Below, piece by piece: positions 34,901 to 45,881 of a stretch of DNA of 64,000 bases. Position numbers and translations under genes: made by a program. Source of the DNA: Perkinsus marinus ATCC 50983 (taxonomy: Eukaryota; Perkinsozoa; Perkinsida; Perkinsidae); assembly GCF_000006405.1 (NCBI RefSeq), contig NW_003208908.1, positions 77,596 through 141,595 on the forward strand, read 5' to 3'. The notes beneath the pieces were generated by a model. The model searched no databases. It saw only the letters and a list, made by a program, of their open reading frames with translations, and was not told the DNA's origin. Position 1 is the stretch's first letter. Each line of letters starts with the position of its first letter.

Positions 34901-36177
34901 TTATGTATAGTATTTTATGCATAGTATTATAATACTATTATACTATGTATACTATTACTTAGGCTACTAAGTGTCATGACTAGTATCATGATAATACAGG
35001 GAGTCTGTAGTACGACTTGGTTCCCCTCCGCTCAGGCCGTATGCGGGTACGCGTCTTTAGCCGACGTTCTTGCCCATCGCAACGACGACCGTATGGACAG
35101 CTTTTTCCTTAGTGAAACTCTACCTTACCTGTAACGCTTTATGAAGACCTCCCTAGCTTAACTTGCTTCACTGGCAGGTATATGGGGTTGACCGGTCCTC
35201 AGGTTGTCGCTAATCGATTGGGTAGTGGTAGTATCGGCCGGGTCTTCACGACGGAAGCCCACGTTCTACCATTGAGCCATCTGGTGCCATTGGCGAGGGA
35301 CAGGCCTGGCCATGCACGTGGGCAACGAGGCACGCGTACCACGCCTCTGGTCTGTCCCATCGGGCCTTCGCCCGTGTTGAGATTCTCGGACATGGTGGAT
35401 TGGCAGATCTCTCACGGCGCGTGGACGGTGTGGCCAGAGCTTCCTACGGCCCTTAGAGAGGCTATTCCAACGGGAGTAACTATGCCTAGGGGCAAGGCAC
35501 GACTTGTGGTTCGAGCCGCTGGGATGATGGCTGAAGAGCCTGTGTTCAATCTGAGTGTGGGAACGGCGATATTTGGTGGCAGGATTCGACAAAGGAGTGG
35601 TATGGAAAAATTTCAATGGGACTTGGGCGAAGCGAAGCGAACGAGGCTTGTTAGGATGATACATTCGGGGCCGTCTCTTAGGGCTGCTCTGAAGAGGCAT
35701 GGGAGGTGTTCTGATGACACTAAGGCTTATCGCAATCATAGTAAGGCGAGTGACCGAGTGTTCTCTGGAGGGCTTCACTGGCGAGAGACTCCGATAAAAT
35801 CGCAACGTAGGGATTTCCGGCTGATGTTTTCGGGGAATGGTACGGACTTTGGTTGCAACCGAACAGGCCAGGACGATTACAGTGAGGCTGATAATGTGAT
35901 GGTAGTCGTGCATAGGGCGGGCAATTGTTCCTTTGCTGATAAGGCCTTGAACGCTCAGTTGAGGGGAGCGAGTGGTATCTTGGTCATCGATGAGGCCGGG
36001 TCGGGGCGTAAAAAGAATCTTGTGATGACATGTGAGATTGAGAAGAACTGGTTATGTCACTACGTACACATCCCTGCTGTTTCTGTACCAGCGGTTGATT
36101 TCGCCCCTGTTTTATCCCTTTTGAAGGCTGGCCATAGTCTTTTCGCGCAGCTCTTGGATGGCGCGTTGTTGTTCTAG
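31953..36177 (+). CDS. EDEM3-like ER mannosidase (GH47 plus PA domain)
   Basis: Fifteen exons (31953-32037, 32119-32152, 32186-32233, 32287-32388, 32716-32818, 32873-33006, 33059-33189, 33232-33307, 33354-33467, 33820-33896, 33944-34039, 34241-34394, 34445-34562, 35036-35130, 35178-36177) join in phase to 788 residues. A signal peptide (FLSYVHDFLLAVCVVVG) is followed by a GH47 alpha-1,2-mannosidase domain: FPYDELRPLSCDG, YIDSLDSLVLFDRL, FEMNIRVLGGLLSGHL, FGTLSLLTGDWKYYEAARKA, GPGHDSYYEYLLKAY, DDRMDSFFLSETLPYLY, VFTTEAHVLPL. A protease-associated domain lies at about 698-767 (VVVHRAGNCSFADKAL). This pair is diagnostic of EDEM3, which trims mannose from misfolded glycoproteins for ER-associated degradation. 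No KDEL-type tail. Two introns of 33 and 42 nt are very short; four (327, 352, 201, 473 nt) are long and carry repeats. Confidence 0.92.
32410..32696 (+). repeat. 41-bp minisatellite, seven units, in EDEM3 intron
   Basis: Seven head-to-tail 41-bp units: consensus TTTTTATATGTTTATG then TTTATTACTGCTTGTTAATA and ACGAG. Units 3 and 5 share CTTATTAAT, units 1 and 4 share TTCATTACTG. The first unit is the most diverged. The array fills the 327-nt intron between the exons ending DLDFIIANVSM and starting YIDSLDSL. Confidence 0.95.
34101..34210 (+). repeat. dispersed short repeat, copy F (EDEM3 intron)
   Basis: Ends GAGCTCAGCTGAGGAGACGA then AACATATATTCCA, matching the 3' end of copies A and C. The first half is diverged (GGGGAAATTCTCG, TTTTCCTC). 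It occupies the 201-nt intron 34040-34240. Confidence 0.5.
34840..34995. repeat. AT-rich palindromic tract in EDEM3 intron
   Basis: Runs of TATTATG, TAGTATTATAATACTATTA and CATGACTAGTATCATGATA form nested short inverted repeats inside the 473-nt intron 34563-35035. Simple AT-rich expansion is the most economical reading. Confidence 0.55.
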
Positions 36178-36392
36178 AGTCGTGTTCTACCACATACGTT
36201 GCCTGTAATTGCTATACTTGTATAATCTCATGTACTATTACGAGGGGGCTAAATGCTTCCTTGTGTTTTACTCCGGGGAGTTCTTGTCTTTCGGCGAGCC
36301 CTCAAGTCCTTTTAGCTGTGTGACACAGGCTAGTGTTGTGTTTGGTGGTGACACTGAATGGTGTATTGGTTGTAGGTGTCACCACTGTAGAG

Positions 36393-37130
36393 ATGAGACA
36401 ATTGAAGCCCCATGAGCAGAAGCTTTTGCGGAAGGTCAACCTGTACCAGTGGAAACGGGACGACAACAACGTCCGAGAGGCGAAGATTATCCGGAAGTAT
36501 GGTATCCAGGACAGAGAGGACTACACTAGGTAGGGTTTGACTGTTACGAGTTGGCCGAAGTGTGGTATAGGTATAATAAACTGTCGGGTTTGGTGACGAA
36601 AGTAGTAGCGCAGTTGAGGAAGCTGCCTGCTAGCGATGAAGAGCGTATCAAAATGACTGAGGTTCTCCTCGACAAATTGTAAGTCGTTTGTTCCTCTTAA
36701 TGTAAGCGACTGGGGTGTAGGTACACTATGGGAGTCATTGCTACTGCATCATCACTGGACAAGTGCGTGGAGCTCTCGGCCTCATCCTTTGCTAGGAGGA
36801 GACTTTCAGTGGTTGTAACTCGAAACCACTTCACTGAGCAGGCAAGTTTTGATGGAAAATCGACAACATTTCCATTGAATGGCAATTTTCAGGTTTCACA
36901 AGCTAATCGATATATAGCGCAGGGCCATATTTCCATCGGTCCTGATGTTGTTACTGATCCGGCAATGCACGTCACAAGGGAGATGGAAGACTGTCTGCAA
37001 TGGAGTCAGGGCTCTAAGGTAACGTCATGACGACGACTAGTATAGGACGACTTTGTCGTTCTCTTCTTAGGTCAAGCGTAACGTTATGGAGTTCAACGAG
37101 GAGCTGGATGACTTTGAGCTTATGGGCTGA
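36393..37130 (+). CDS. IMP3: U3 snoRNP protein IMP3
   Basis: Five exons (36393-36529, 36571-36678, 36721-36841, 36893-37018, 37071-37130) give 183 residues; human IMP3 has 184. It begins MRQLKPHEQKLLRKVNLYQW, continues IIRKYGIQDREDYTRYNKL, has an S4-type RNA-binding part (VSQANRYIAQGHISIGPDVV, TDPAMHVTREMED) and ends VKRNVMEFNEELDDFELMG, matching the family from end to end. IMP3 links the U3 snoRNA to pre-18S rRNA in the nucleolar small-subunit processome. Intron 3 (36842-36892) starts with GC (GCAAGT) rather than GT, a standard minor variant; the other introns are 41-52 nt GT-AG. It lies about 215 bases after the EDEM3 stop on the same strand. Confidence 0.93.
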
Positions 37131-37219
37131 CCGCCTTATACGTTCCTTCACACTACGTCTTCAGTTCTGGGTTGAGTTTTCTGGCTCGTTGGTGACTTCC
37201 ATGTAGCAGGGGTTGTTGT

Positions 37220-39340
37220 ATGCGAAGTGCGGCAACAACTACCTCACGACGCGTTGTACTTGGTAGTCGTTCTCCTCATCGACTAAGCCCTTATTCACGT
37301 CCCTCGTTATCTATATCGCCTTCAGCACAGCAATCAAGAACCATGACGAACTCTATAGGGACGAGCAAGCTATTGTTGCAGGAGCCGACGATAGTACTCA
37401 CAGAGAAGGAAACGGCGATCTTCAAAGTTATCATGGACACCATTCACCACTTCCATCTCAGTAGCTCAGCGGTCTACCTCTTCCCTCAGCATCGTTCTTG
37501 GGTCAGATACAGTCCCAAGGGCCGCAGGCGGCTGGGTTAGGGATAAGCTGTTGGGAAAAGAAAGCGATGATATTGATATCGCTGTTGACGACATGTCAGG
37601 TGGGGGCTCCATAGCGACTACAGTGTGCTCTTGATGAACTCGCTTTAGGGGAGGCCTTTGCGTACAAAGTGAAGGACTTCCTCACGAGGACCTCGCCGGG
37701 TGCATCTTGCAGCTCAGTTGGGGTGGTCCGTGCTAATCCTGACCAGAGCAAACATCTCGAGACGGCTACTCTGAGGGTATTCGATATCAGCCTTGATGTC
37801 AACAATCTACGTACGGAAACATACACACTGGTAAGGGAGAAGGAACGTGTATAGTTCCGGGGTGAATCGGAAATCTCGCTGGTGTTGGCTTCAAGGATTT
37901 TCCAATTTTTTTTTCGAAATTTCCGTATTCATAGCAGAATTTCTGCTACCACTGGTAACTCACCAATACACGTAACTGCATGTGCGCTCATTCCCTCCTA
38001 CTGTCGTCTTATTTTCTTCTGCGCGTTGCGATAAGCAGTCCATTTTCGAGCCTTCACCGTCAGGACTCGCGTATACCAGTGGTGGCGCTTGGAACCCCAC
38101 AGGAAGATGCCAGTCGACGGGACTTCACCATTAACGCGTTGTTCTACAACTTGCGCACAGCCAGCGTTGAGGATTTCACAGGCACGGGCCTTGCCGATCT
38201 CCGAGTAGAAAACTCCATGTTGGGAAAGTGATGGAGTTTCCTTTTCTCTCAGGCTGGTGTTATCCGAACACCCCTGGAGCCCACCATCACTTTCCAGGAC
38301 GACCCCTTGCGGATCCTCCGAGCCGTGAGGTTCTCCACGAGACTTGGGTTCAAATTAGACGATGAAATAATGAAGGTGAACGTCACCATCATCAGTATGC
38401 ATAATGTGGTGGTCTCAGGCCGCGTCGGACCCCAATATATACGGCCTTTTACTCGTTAAAGTGTCTAGGGAGCGATGGGGTGTGGAGATTCACAAAATGC
38501 TCATTCGTCGTCTTACCAGTTTAGAGTAATAACTCTGTCACTCACCTTATCTTCCATCTGTGAATCAGTTCCTTGGATATGCTTGCCTCCCTCGGTATCA
38601 TCAACGTCCTTACAACAGTCGGCGACTCTGCTAAATTCGAGGAGCCTGATGCTGTCCCTAAGGACCAGGGCTCTATCGTCCGTGCTCTCGTCCAGAATGT
38701 TCGTGAAGTCGAGCCACATCACACCCTCTCAGATGATCAGCATTATGCTCTTACCCTTGCTGTTCTGACCTCGGGTGTCTACGGCCTGCATGTTAGAGAG
38801 AGGCCGAGCAAACCAGCACGGTGTGCTTGCTATGGTGTGCTGCGACACGGGCTCAAACTGCCCAACGCGGATTCGGAGAGGGCCTCGGCTATCAGCGAAG
38901 TGGCATGGAAACTGTCGAGGGCCTCGCAGGAGGAGTTGGCAAACCCTGTATTCATAGGGCATTGCATGCGTTACCTCAAGGAGGACTGGGTGGTCGCTCT
39001 GTGTCTTGCAGAGTGTCTGGCGGCTGCTCATGAGAGGCAGCGGTACGTCGACTGCCGACAGAGAGTGTTGCTGAGCGGCCTCATCGGGTGTTGGAACTGG
39101 AGAGCTCCTATCAATGGCACATCATTAGTGAACGACTTCGGTATGCCCCGAGGGGAAGGCCTCAGTGTCCTCCTTGACAGGCAAGTCGATAGGTTGCTGA
39201 GCAACTGCAGTATGGTGGTTGACGATGAGGAGGAGTACAAGGCTTGGCTCCAGGGTGAGGTCGAGGAATGGATGGTTGCCAATCCGGAAGCTGTAGCGCG
39301 GGCTAATAAACACGGAAAAGCAAAGAAGGCGAAAAAGTGA
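37220..39340 (+). CDS. CCA-adding enzyme (tRNA nucleotidyltransferase, class II)
   Basis: Seven exons (37220-37460, 37507-37599, 37649-37830, 38064-38204, 38253-38375, 38419-38525, 38569-39340) give 552 residues with phases closing. Motif A is [13 protein letters not shown] followed by the metal-binding DIDIAVDD; then [55 protein letters not shown] ([10 protein letters not shown]) and [13 protein letters not shown]. These are motifs A-E of the eukaryotic-type enzyme that adds CCA to tRNA 3' ends. The first 41 residues are Arg/Ser-rich without acids, like a mitochondrial presequence, and an internal ATG at 37343 (MTNSIGTSK) would give a cytosolic form; such dual starts are known for this family. 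The 233-nt intron 3 (37831-38063) holds a diverged dispersed-repeat fragment. Tail is a Lys-rich GKAKKAKK. Confidence 0.93.
37936..37980 (-). repeat. dispersed short repeat, fragment E (CCA-enzyme intron)
   Basis: On the minus strand GCAGTTACGTGTATTGGTGA and GCAGAAATTCTGC resemble the first 45 bases of copies A and C but with several differences. Weakest member of the set. Confidence 0.35.
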
Positions 39341-39737
39341 CTTCCTGTTGTAGTCAGAGTTTCTCTAGTGGGTTGTCACATCCCTTGTGGTGTATTAAGT
39401 GCGGTAAATCTGTAGGGTGTGACGCGTACACATGATCGTGGTGAGTTCAGATGTCGTATAACGCGAGTTACTGAGACGCATGTGAACTCTTTGAAGTAGA
39501 CAGAGTCAGATTTGGGGACGTCGCTGGCTAAGGTGACAGTCGCTCCTCTGTTATGCTACGAGTGAAGTGGGTTATATAAAAAGTAGAGCGGATTTCATGG
39601 TGTATACAAACGGTATGTTGTACATACCTCCTATCGACACGGAATATCGTATTTACCAAGGGTTTGTGTTTTCCAGTTGGGTATGATGATATTAGATTCG
39701 TAACGCAGTAACAGGGTTTATGAAGAAAATATTACAA
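39341..39737. other. intergenic between convergent genes
   Basis: Lies between the stops of the CCA enzyme (plus) and the Swd2 gene (minus). No gene or structured element seen. Confidence 0.4.
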
Positions 39738-41629
39738 TCACTGTATACCAATGTTATCAGCACTATTTCGTATCTCTGTCATTTCTACATCTACGGACTC
39801 AGGGCTAGGACGGGCCTCTCCATTCCTGGGAGCTTCCTCTGATGGGGTCCTCTCAGAGAGGGGTTTCACTGCCCACCAACCCATAGCAGCGCTAGCAGTG
39901 ACAACCATACGCGACCTAACGATACGACAACTGGGCTCGCGTCTCAGCAGCAAGTGGACCAACCTGGGAGAGAAGGCGGCAATTGGGGGCGCTGCTTGGC
40001 CTAATAGGACCCGCTCAAGTACGGTAGAGTTCTCACCCTTGGTCATGTCAAGAAACCTGCTCGAGACCTCAGTCGTACACCATAGTAGTTTTGAAGTCTT
40101 TCCTTACCGAACCTCATTCTTCTCGCCTGGTCGAAACCGCTTCATGAAGGGCTCGCCGAAAACAACATACTTTCCGCAGGGACTGTAGCTGGGCTTGAGC
40201 GTTGGCACGAACACTTGACACCGCTCTGATGGTATCTGCTTTGAAAACTCATTGGGGGAGAAGCGGGTCATGAACTCACGTGTCGGGCAGAACTAGCGAG
40301 GGCGTGGCCGAGATTGTCGGGCGGCATGTAGAGATTGCTATCGCGATCTCTAGAGTGCATTCCAGGAGGCTGTTTCACGTTACATACAAAAGCCGTTACC
40401 TGACAGCAATGCGACCGATCCTGAAGTCAGGCCTAGGAAACTCACCGTGGGCCTTCCTGTAAAGGTATCGACTGCTGTGAGCTCCATCTCCGCTCCGCCC
40501 GACACTGTTGTCACTAAAACGTGCTTCCCGTCCGGAGCGTAGGTGAGCTCCTGATACGACTAATACCGCTATACGGCGCGAATCGGCTCACCGTGGGATA
40601 GAGAACTTCTGTTCGCCCAGCGTTATGTTCACTTCCCGCAGTAAGGGACATGAATGGGGTAAACGTTCGTAGGTCGTACAAGTGAACCTTGAATTGCAAT
40701 ATGAAAAATGTTGCAGTACGAGTAATTACAACGCCATTGCCGAGCGCACTGGCAGCGGCGAACACGACTGAGCCGGGAGAACTCGGATCGAATGCTACAC
40801 TAGCTGCAGAGTGGTGACCTCCATCATTAGGAAGTTCACCGGGGACGCTGGTGAGCCTCTGTGCAGGAAATATGATACTCAAATTAATCTTGGGGAGTAG
40901 TCTCACTGCGCTGTCTTTCATTGCTTCCGGCATACGTGTATCCCAGAGGTAGAGGTGGCCATCGACTGTGGTGAATATAGCCTATGTGACCTCAGGCTGA
41001 AGCAATACAGTAGAGGTTGATCGTCCTTACCAGGTCGGTACTAGGGTGCACGTCTAGAGTGTGAACCGGAGATTTCCGACCTTTGAAAACTCGCGTGAAT
41101 TTATTCTCAGTGAAGTCCCACAGCCTTACAGAGCCTACAGAGGGGACTATGACAGTGACACGTCATTGCACGGCTTACAGTCCCAATTGACGTCCCCACA
41201 GGCTATACCTGTCTCCCACTTATACGAGTGCATAAACTTAACATGCCGGACGCCGTACTTGTGGGAATGAAGGATCCGCACCGACTGAAACCATCAAAAA
41301 TGGCATAAAACCAAACTATGATAATACGAGGCCGCCCGTTGCCCCCCCCCTCTCTCGGAAAGCCAAGACCCCAGAAGCTTACATGGTTCAGCGTGTCCGT
41401 ATCATAAATCCGTACCGTTTGGTCCGACGAACATGTTGCCAAGTAACGACCTGGAGGTTGTGGTAACAGTAGTGGGCCGAATCTATAATTTCCTACCAGA
41501 AGCCGAAAAGCTCAGAGAAGTGATCGGCCGATCGTTATCCTTGTAAACGTGTGCCAGAGCGAGGTTATTGATATCATCCTCCGTCCATGACACGCTGCTA
41601 GAATCACCGTCGAGACCACAAGGAGGCAT
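39738..41629 (-). CDS. WD40 protein, Swd2/WDR82 type
   Basis: Eleven exons (41629-41497, 41450-41383, 41257-41209, 41146-41031, 40981-40733, 40687-40592, 40550-40446, 40399-40280, 40238-40108, 40056-39964, 39915-39738) give 445 residues, all phases closing. WD repeats include LATCSSDQTVRIYDTDTLN, SVRLWDFTENKFTRVFKG, GHLYLWDTRMPEAM and VHLYDLRTFTPF. The last blade, PPIAAFSPR then MVVTASAAMGWW, matches the conserved end of WDR82 (I...F.P.F...AS....FW). Swd2/WDR82 is a subunit of the SET1/COMPASS histone H3K4 methyltransferase and of a transcription-termination phosphatase complex. At 445 residues it is longer than human WDR82 (313), with an insertion rich in Pro/Asp around exon 8 and an acidic tail. 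The 125-nt intron 2 is the longest. Confidence 0.82.
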
Positions 41630-41817
41630 AAAATTGGACCAACTTCAAATTAGAACCAGACCGATTTTACCAGACTTACCAATAGTAAGTCTTTTGCCGC
41701 CTACCCAGAGAAAGGAGACCCCATACCTCTATAACTCAACACCTTTTGCCCGAGCCAGTAGTGAGACATGATCCCAATGAATTCAGTACAGTCAATTTCA
41801 ATATATGCTAGTCTCCC

Positions 41818-42233
41818 TCAGAAGAGCCAAATGTCCGACCCTTCAGGAGCATCCCCTTCTTGAGCAGCCCGAGCCCCACCGTCGCTGACCGCCCCAGGGG
41901 CTTCTACTTCCTTCTCTACACTAGAGGGGTCTTCCCTTTGGATTTCCCTGGCCTCGTCCATGGGCACCTCTAAACACCGTATAAATTAACCGGCAGTACT
42001 GCAAGTCAGCAACAGCGCCCTTTACCTTGTGCTAGGGGCCTTTCCTGTGATGCTTCCTCCATAATCTCAGTATCGTCGCTAACATAATCGTCCTCCTCCT
42101 CCTCTTCCTTGCCTCTGCCGAGTATCTCCTGGAGCTCAGCCATTTCCAGAATATTGAGCTCCTCCTTTTGGAAGTAGCTCTGCCAGTTACTAACCTTCTT
42201 GGCAATCAGTTCCTTCTTAATCCTGAACCCCAT
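41818..42233 (-). CDS. acidic C-terminal exons or separate small gene
   Basis: Two exons give a strongly charged segment: MGFRIKKELIAKKVSNWQSY, FQKEELNILEMAELQEILG, an acidic run (KEEEEEDDYVSDDTE), then after an intron of about 55 nt EVPMDEAREIQREDPSSVEK and a stop at 41818 after GSDIWLF. It follows the FAM161-like gene on the same strand, across a 230-bp stretch that holds a dispersed repeat. I could not make the phase close between the two, so it may be a separate short gene starting at ATG 42233. Confidence 0.45.
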
Positions 42234-42269
42234 TTCTCGTCAAACCCTCCAAGACCTTTCACCCAGTGT

Positions 42270-42428
42270 GGTCAACTACATGTGCTGGTTAAAGTATGGA
42301 AAGTTTCCTCAAAATTTTGGAGAAAAATTGTTCGTTTTCGTACACATATATCCAAAATCGTGTGTGGATTCCCATAATGTAGTGAGGAAACTTACGAGCT
42401 CGGGTGAGGAAACCCAATATACATTCCC
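42270..42428 (+). repeat. dispersed short repeat, copy B
   Basis: Starts GGTCAACTACATGTGCTGGT on the plus strand and ends GAGCTCGGGTGAGGAAACCC then AATATACATTCCC. The 5' end is nearly identical to copy A, the middle (TTTCCTCAAAATTTTGGAGA) partly so. It lies in the spacer or intron after the FAM161-like exon, antisense to that gene. Confidence 0.65.
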
Positions 42429-42460
42429 AGACTGCTTCCACCCTACTACTACTACTTCAC

Positions 42461-44820
42461 AAGAGCTTTCTGCCTTGCTCTCTCCTTAGAAGCGTCCAGG
42501 GTTACCCGCTCCATGAGAAGGGGTTGGCGACTTACACGTTCTAGCATTCGTTTCACTTCCTCCCTCCATTCCTTCGCCGCACTAAGCGCCTCCCAATAGC
42601 GTCCAAATACCACCTTCTCCAATACTACCGAGCTTGCTCTCGTTTACGCCGGGCGAGCTCCTCGGACCCCACTGGCTGCCCTTGAGGGCCCACCGCATGA
42701 TGCACCCTTTTCTGAGCAATTCATGAGCTCATCATCCTCAACCTCCCCTCACACTCACATGTAGAGGAGATTTCGGTCTATCCATTCGCCCAGCTTCAGC
42801 AGCCTCTTCAGCTTGCCTCTCGGCCATCAGCTTTTCTCGTCGTTCCATGTCCCTTATCCTGTCCCGCTCCACAAAGCTAGGTGGGCCCACCACTCTGCTT
42901 TTCAAGAATCACTAACGACTTCGAATAACTCTAGCACCTTTTCCGTGTAGGTTTTTGGGGCTCTCCCAGTTCCTCCTTACCCCTATGAGCTTTCTCCTCG
43001 TCCCTACTTATCGTGAATGAAAAGGGTTCCGGCCTGGTAACTCTGCCAGGCCTCTCCTGAAAAGCAAGACTATGCAAAACTCGAATGCTGTTACCACCTC
43101 CTTCCTCCGGCGGAGCCTCTCTTGTTCCTTTCTGTGCAGAGCTTTGAAGTTCGGCACGGAGCGCCCAACTTGGGGATAAAAGGTGAAGTACTCAGGAGTA
43201 GAACTACGCGGCCGTTTTTCGCTGTCGCTATTGCTGCTCTTCAGAGCCTTGTGGAGCACTGTACGAGTCTGGCTACCCACACTGCCGGCTACAGTCCTCG
43301 AGCTGAATAGTCTGATCCATTGCCACTGATGCACGCACACGAAGAGTCTACTTCCCTTACACATTCCTCGGCTCACATACATCTCCTCCACTAGTACAGT
43401 CCTTCCTACTTTGCATTCGAGGAGGCAGTGAGGCTGTACGGTTCACCAACGCCTAGCCACGACCAATTCCCGCTGGGTACCCACCATCCTCACCTCTCGC
43501 TCTGCTCGCCTCTGAGACCTGAGTCGTGCCTTGCTCGACATCATAGACTTGTACAGTGGTGCTGAGACCACCCAGGGCACTGGGCGAGCGCTAAACGGCC
43601 TGAACGGACCCGTAGCCCTTGAGGCTACGCGATGGATTACTTCGGGGGATCCTTCTTCCTTTCCAATAGAGATCTCCTAATGCTCCTATCGAAGCTTACT
43701 GACATCGAAGCAGCCAGAGTAGTATCAGGTCTCCTAGGCCTCGTCACAGTGTTCCCCAACCGATGACGAACCTCCTGTTCGGCTACGTGCGTCTGAGATC
43801 ATCCAATCACTTGCATGACAGCGGCATAGACTACTACCTGGTGGCTCCCCACCACTATCGGCGCGTAGGTACCCGGAGCCCCTCCAGCGGCAACTGTCCA
43901 TTCCCTCGGAAGCTTCCTAGCTTTGAACGATGCGCTGAAAGGGCGATCGATTAACCAAATCAGTGCGTTGTTCACTGACCTCCTCGAGCTCTTTGCTGGA
44001 GACTCCTCCTCGTTGTTCTTGAGACTAGCAAGCAACTTAGTATGTGACTTGACTGCTTCTCGTTGTAGCAACGATGGTCCCACTGGCACTGTCGTCCTCG
44101 TAGTGCTAGTCGCCGAATGAGGTCTCAAATGAGAAGCTCGTATTTTCCGAGCTCGAATAGTCGACGCCCTCTCAGAGACCACCGTGGGGCTCCTTCCCCT
44201 CGAGACCTCTTCCTTAGTCTCCTCCAAGAGAAGCTCATAGACGTTCTTTCCTCCTGTGGCTTCACGTGCGGGCACATCTCCACTACTGGGGGTCGCGAAA
44301 TGGCGTGGTGGCATGTCGATAGGCGGTACATAGTCCTCCTCTCTCATGCCCTAAGAGGTTCCCTCACAGCTCACGCCGCAACAGTGTTTCTGTACCTGGC
44401 GACTTAGCAACGATGCACTGGTTGCCGCTGCAAAGGCACTCGCAACTGCCGGCTCTATAGTGTCCCGTAAGAAGGGATGAACAGCAGACACTGAGTCCGA
44501 GTATGCTGAGCCTGCGTCCATTGACCCTCTATAACTGCCGATACGAGGCGAGCTACTCGGCCTATGAACAGCCGAGGGGCTATCATCTTCCCTTGAGGGT
44601 CCCGGAGACCTGTATTCTTCGGCAACATAAGCGGCAGCAGGAGGGGGCGACTCAATCCGCTGGTGAGCCCCTACAGATCAATACTGCGAGAAATGGGGCC
44701 TATGGGAGTACCCGAGCTGTCCCCAATGGTAGCACGTGGTTTTGAGACCCGATGATGAACAGCCTTGAGGACATCAGCCCAAGTAATGACATCACCTAGG
44801 ATGGCAGCCAGCTCGGGCAT
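42461..44820 (-). CDS. FAM161-family (UPF0564) ciliary protein
   Basis: A multi-exon gene starting at ATG 44820 (MPELAAILGDVITWADVLKA). Exons 44820-44712, 44670-44396 and 44350-43980 join in phase; later exons follow at 43934 and below. Family signatures: RPFSARPVPWVVSAPLYKSM then ARLRSQRRAERE (about 43490-43600), VPNFKALHRKEQERLRRRKE and TRPEPFSFTISRDEEK (about 43000-43170), PPSFVERDRIRDMERREKLM, and VSRQPLLMERVTLDASKERA near the end. FAM161 proteins bind microtubules and sit at centrioles, basal bodies and connecting cilia. The order of blocks differs from vertebrate FAM161A: the F.A.PVP...PLY block comes before the PFSF block. The product fits a flagellated cell. Internal exon borders below 43980 are not all resolved. 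Confidence 0.65.
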
Positions 44821-45052
44821 TATGTACCTTATACAAAATCCCTCATCGAAACCTCGACAGCGACGCGCGGCAAGCTGAAGTGTTCAACTACTATTTCAAC
44901 ATCCAAGGCTTATTCAACCGTAAACTGTGGTAATGCAGTGCAATACTACAAGAGAACATGGTAAACCTCCCCCTATTTAGCAGATGGGAGCCGATACCAT
45001 TACTACGCCCACGGTTCCGAATCGCCATCCGAGGTTCCTCGCATCATCGGGT

Positions 45053-45700
45053 TCATGTGTAAGGCCTTAGATAGCGACGGCTTGGCGTGAAGATGTCGAA
45101 TGAACTCAGTCTTTCGGACAGCGTCTCGACTCTGATAACGAACAACTGCTGTCCACTACTTTCTCCTAAGCTTACCGCAGTATGACAATGATAGTAGACG
45201 TCCAGTATCCGCCTGAGGGTGTCCATATCAAGGGCTGGGGTCAGAGGCTCCAAGTGCTTCAACGAGTCCTGTAGGGCTCCTTGTAGGGCCGAATCGATAG
45301 CTGCCGAGAAGCAGATATTCGGATCAGGTTGGAGCTCCGACATAAAGGTGGAGAAGTGTAAGACCAACCCGTGTTGTGATTTACTAGAACACCACAGAAA
45401 CAAATGACACCAACGACATGGTCAGCAGCAATAACAACATGCGGACGAGCATACTGGCAGAGGACCTCAGTATTGTATACCAAAGGTCTAGAAAGAGCGG
45501 AGGGTTTGCGGCCAAACGATAATATGAACTGTGTAGAAGGGGGCGCAGCTGCTGTGTAGGGCAAAAGGGATGACCAAGGCTAGACTGTCGGCTCGAAACC
45601 GCGCCACAGTGCTGGCAATACTGTAAAGTGGTCACCCTTTGCTGGCCTTGTATGAATAGAGAAAAAAGAACGGCATGGACGCCAGTACTGAACAACACGA
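45053..45700 (-). CDS. unresolved small gene
   Basis: Minus-strand segments read like protein: STQFILSFGRKPSALSRPLV with YNTEVLCQYARPHVVIAADH (about 45430-45560), then HGLVLHFSTFMSELQPDPNI and LTPALDMDTLRRILDVYYHC (about 45180-45390). A GT...TTCTAG intron lies between but the phase does not close. No family recognised and start and stop are unknown. Confidence 0.35.
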
Positions 45701-45881
45701 TTATCAGACTTGACTTTTTGACGAAGTCTGTAGACTATAATCAACCAACGACGACGACCTTGAAAGCATCTAACCGCATGCGGTAGCGGCAAAAGCCCTC
45801 ACTTCGATGGGGAGGAAGGGAGGGAAGGTGCGTATCTGACATGGACGATGCTGTTACATAAATCAGTCCAGAAGGTAAAGT

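Noticed and set aside
34840-34995. AT-rich nested palindromes as a replication origin or hairpin RNA
   Set aside because: They lie in an intron and look like simple AT expansion; no conserved stem or flanking signal.
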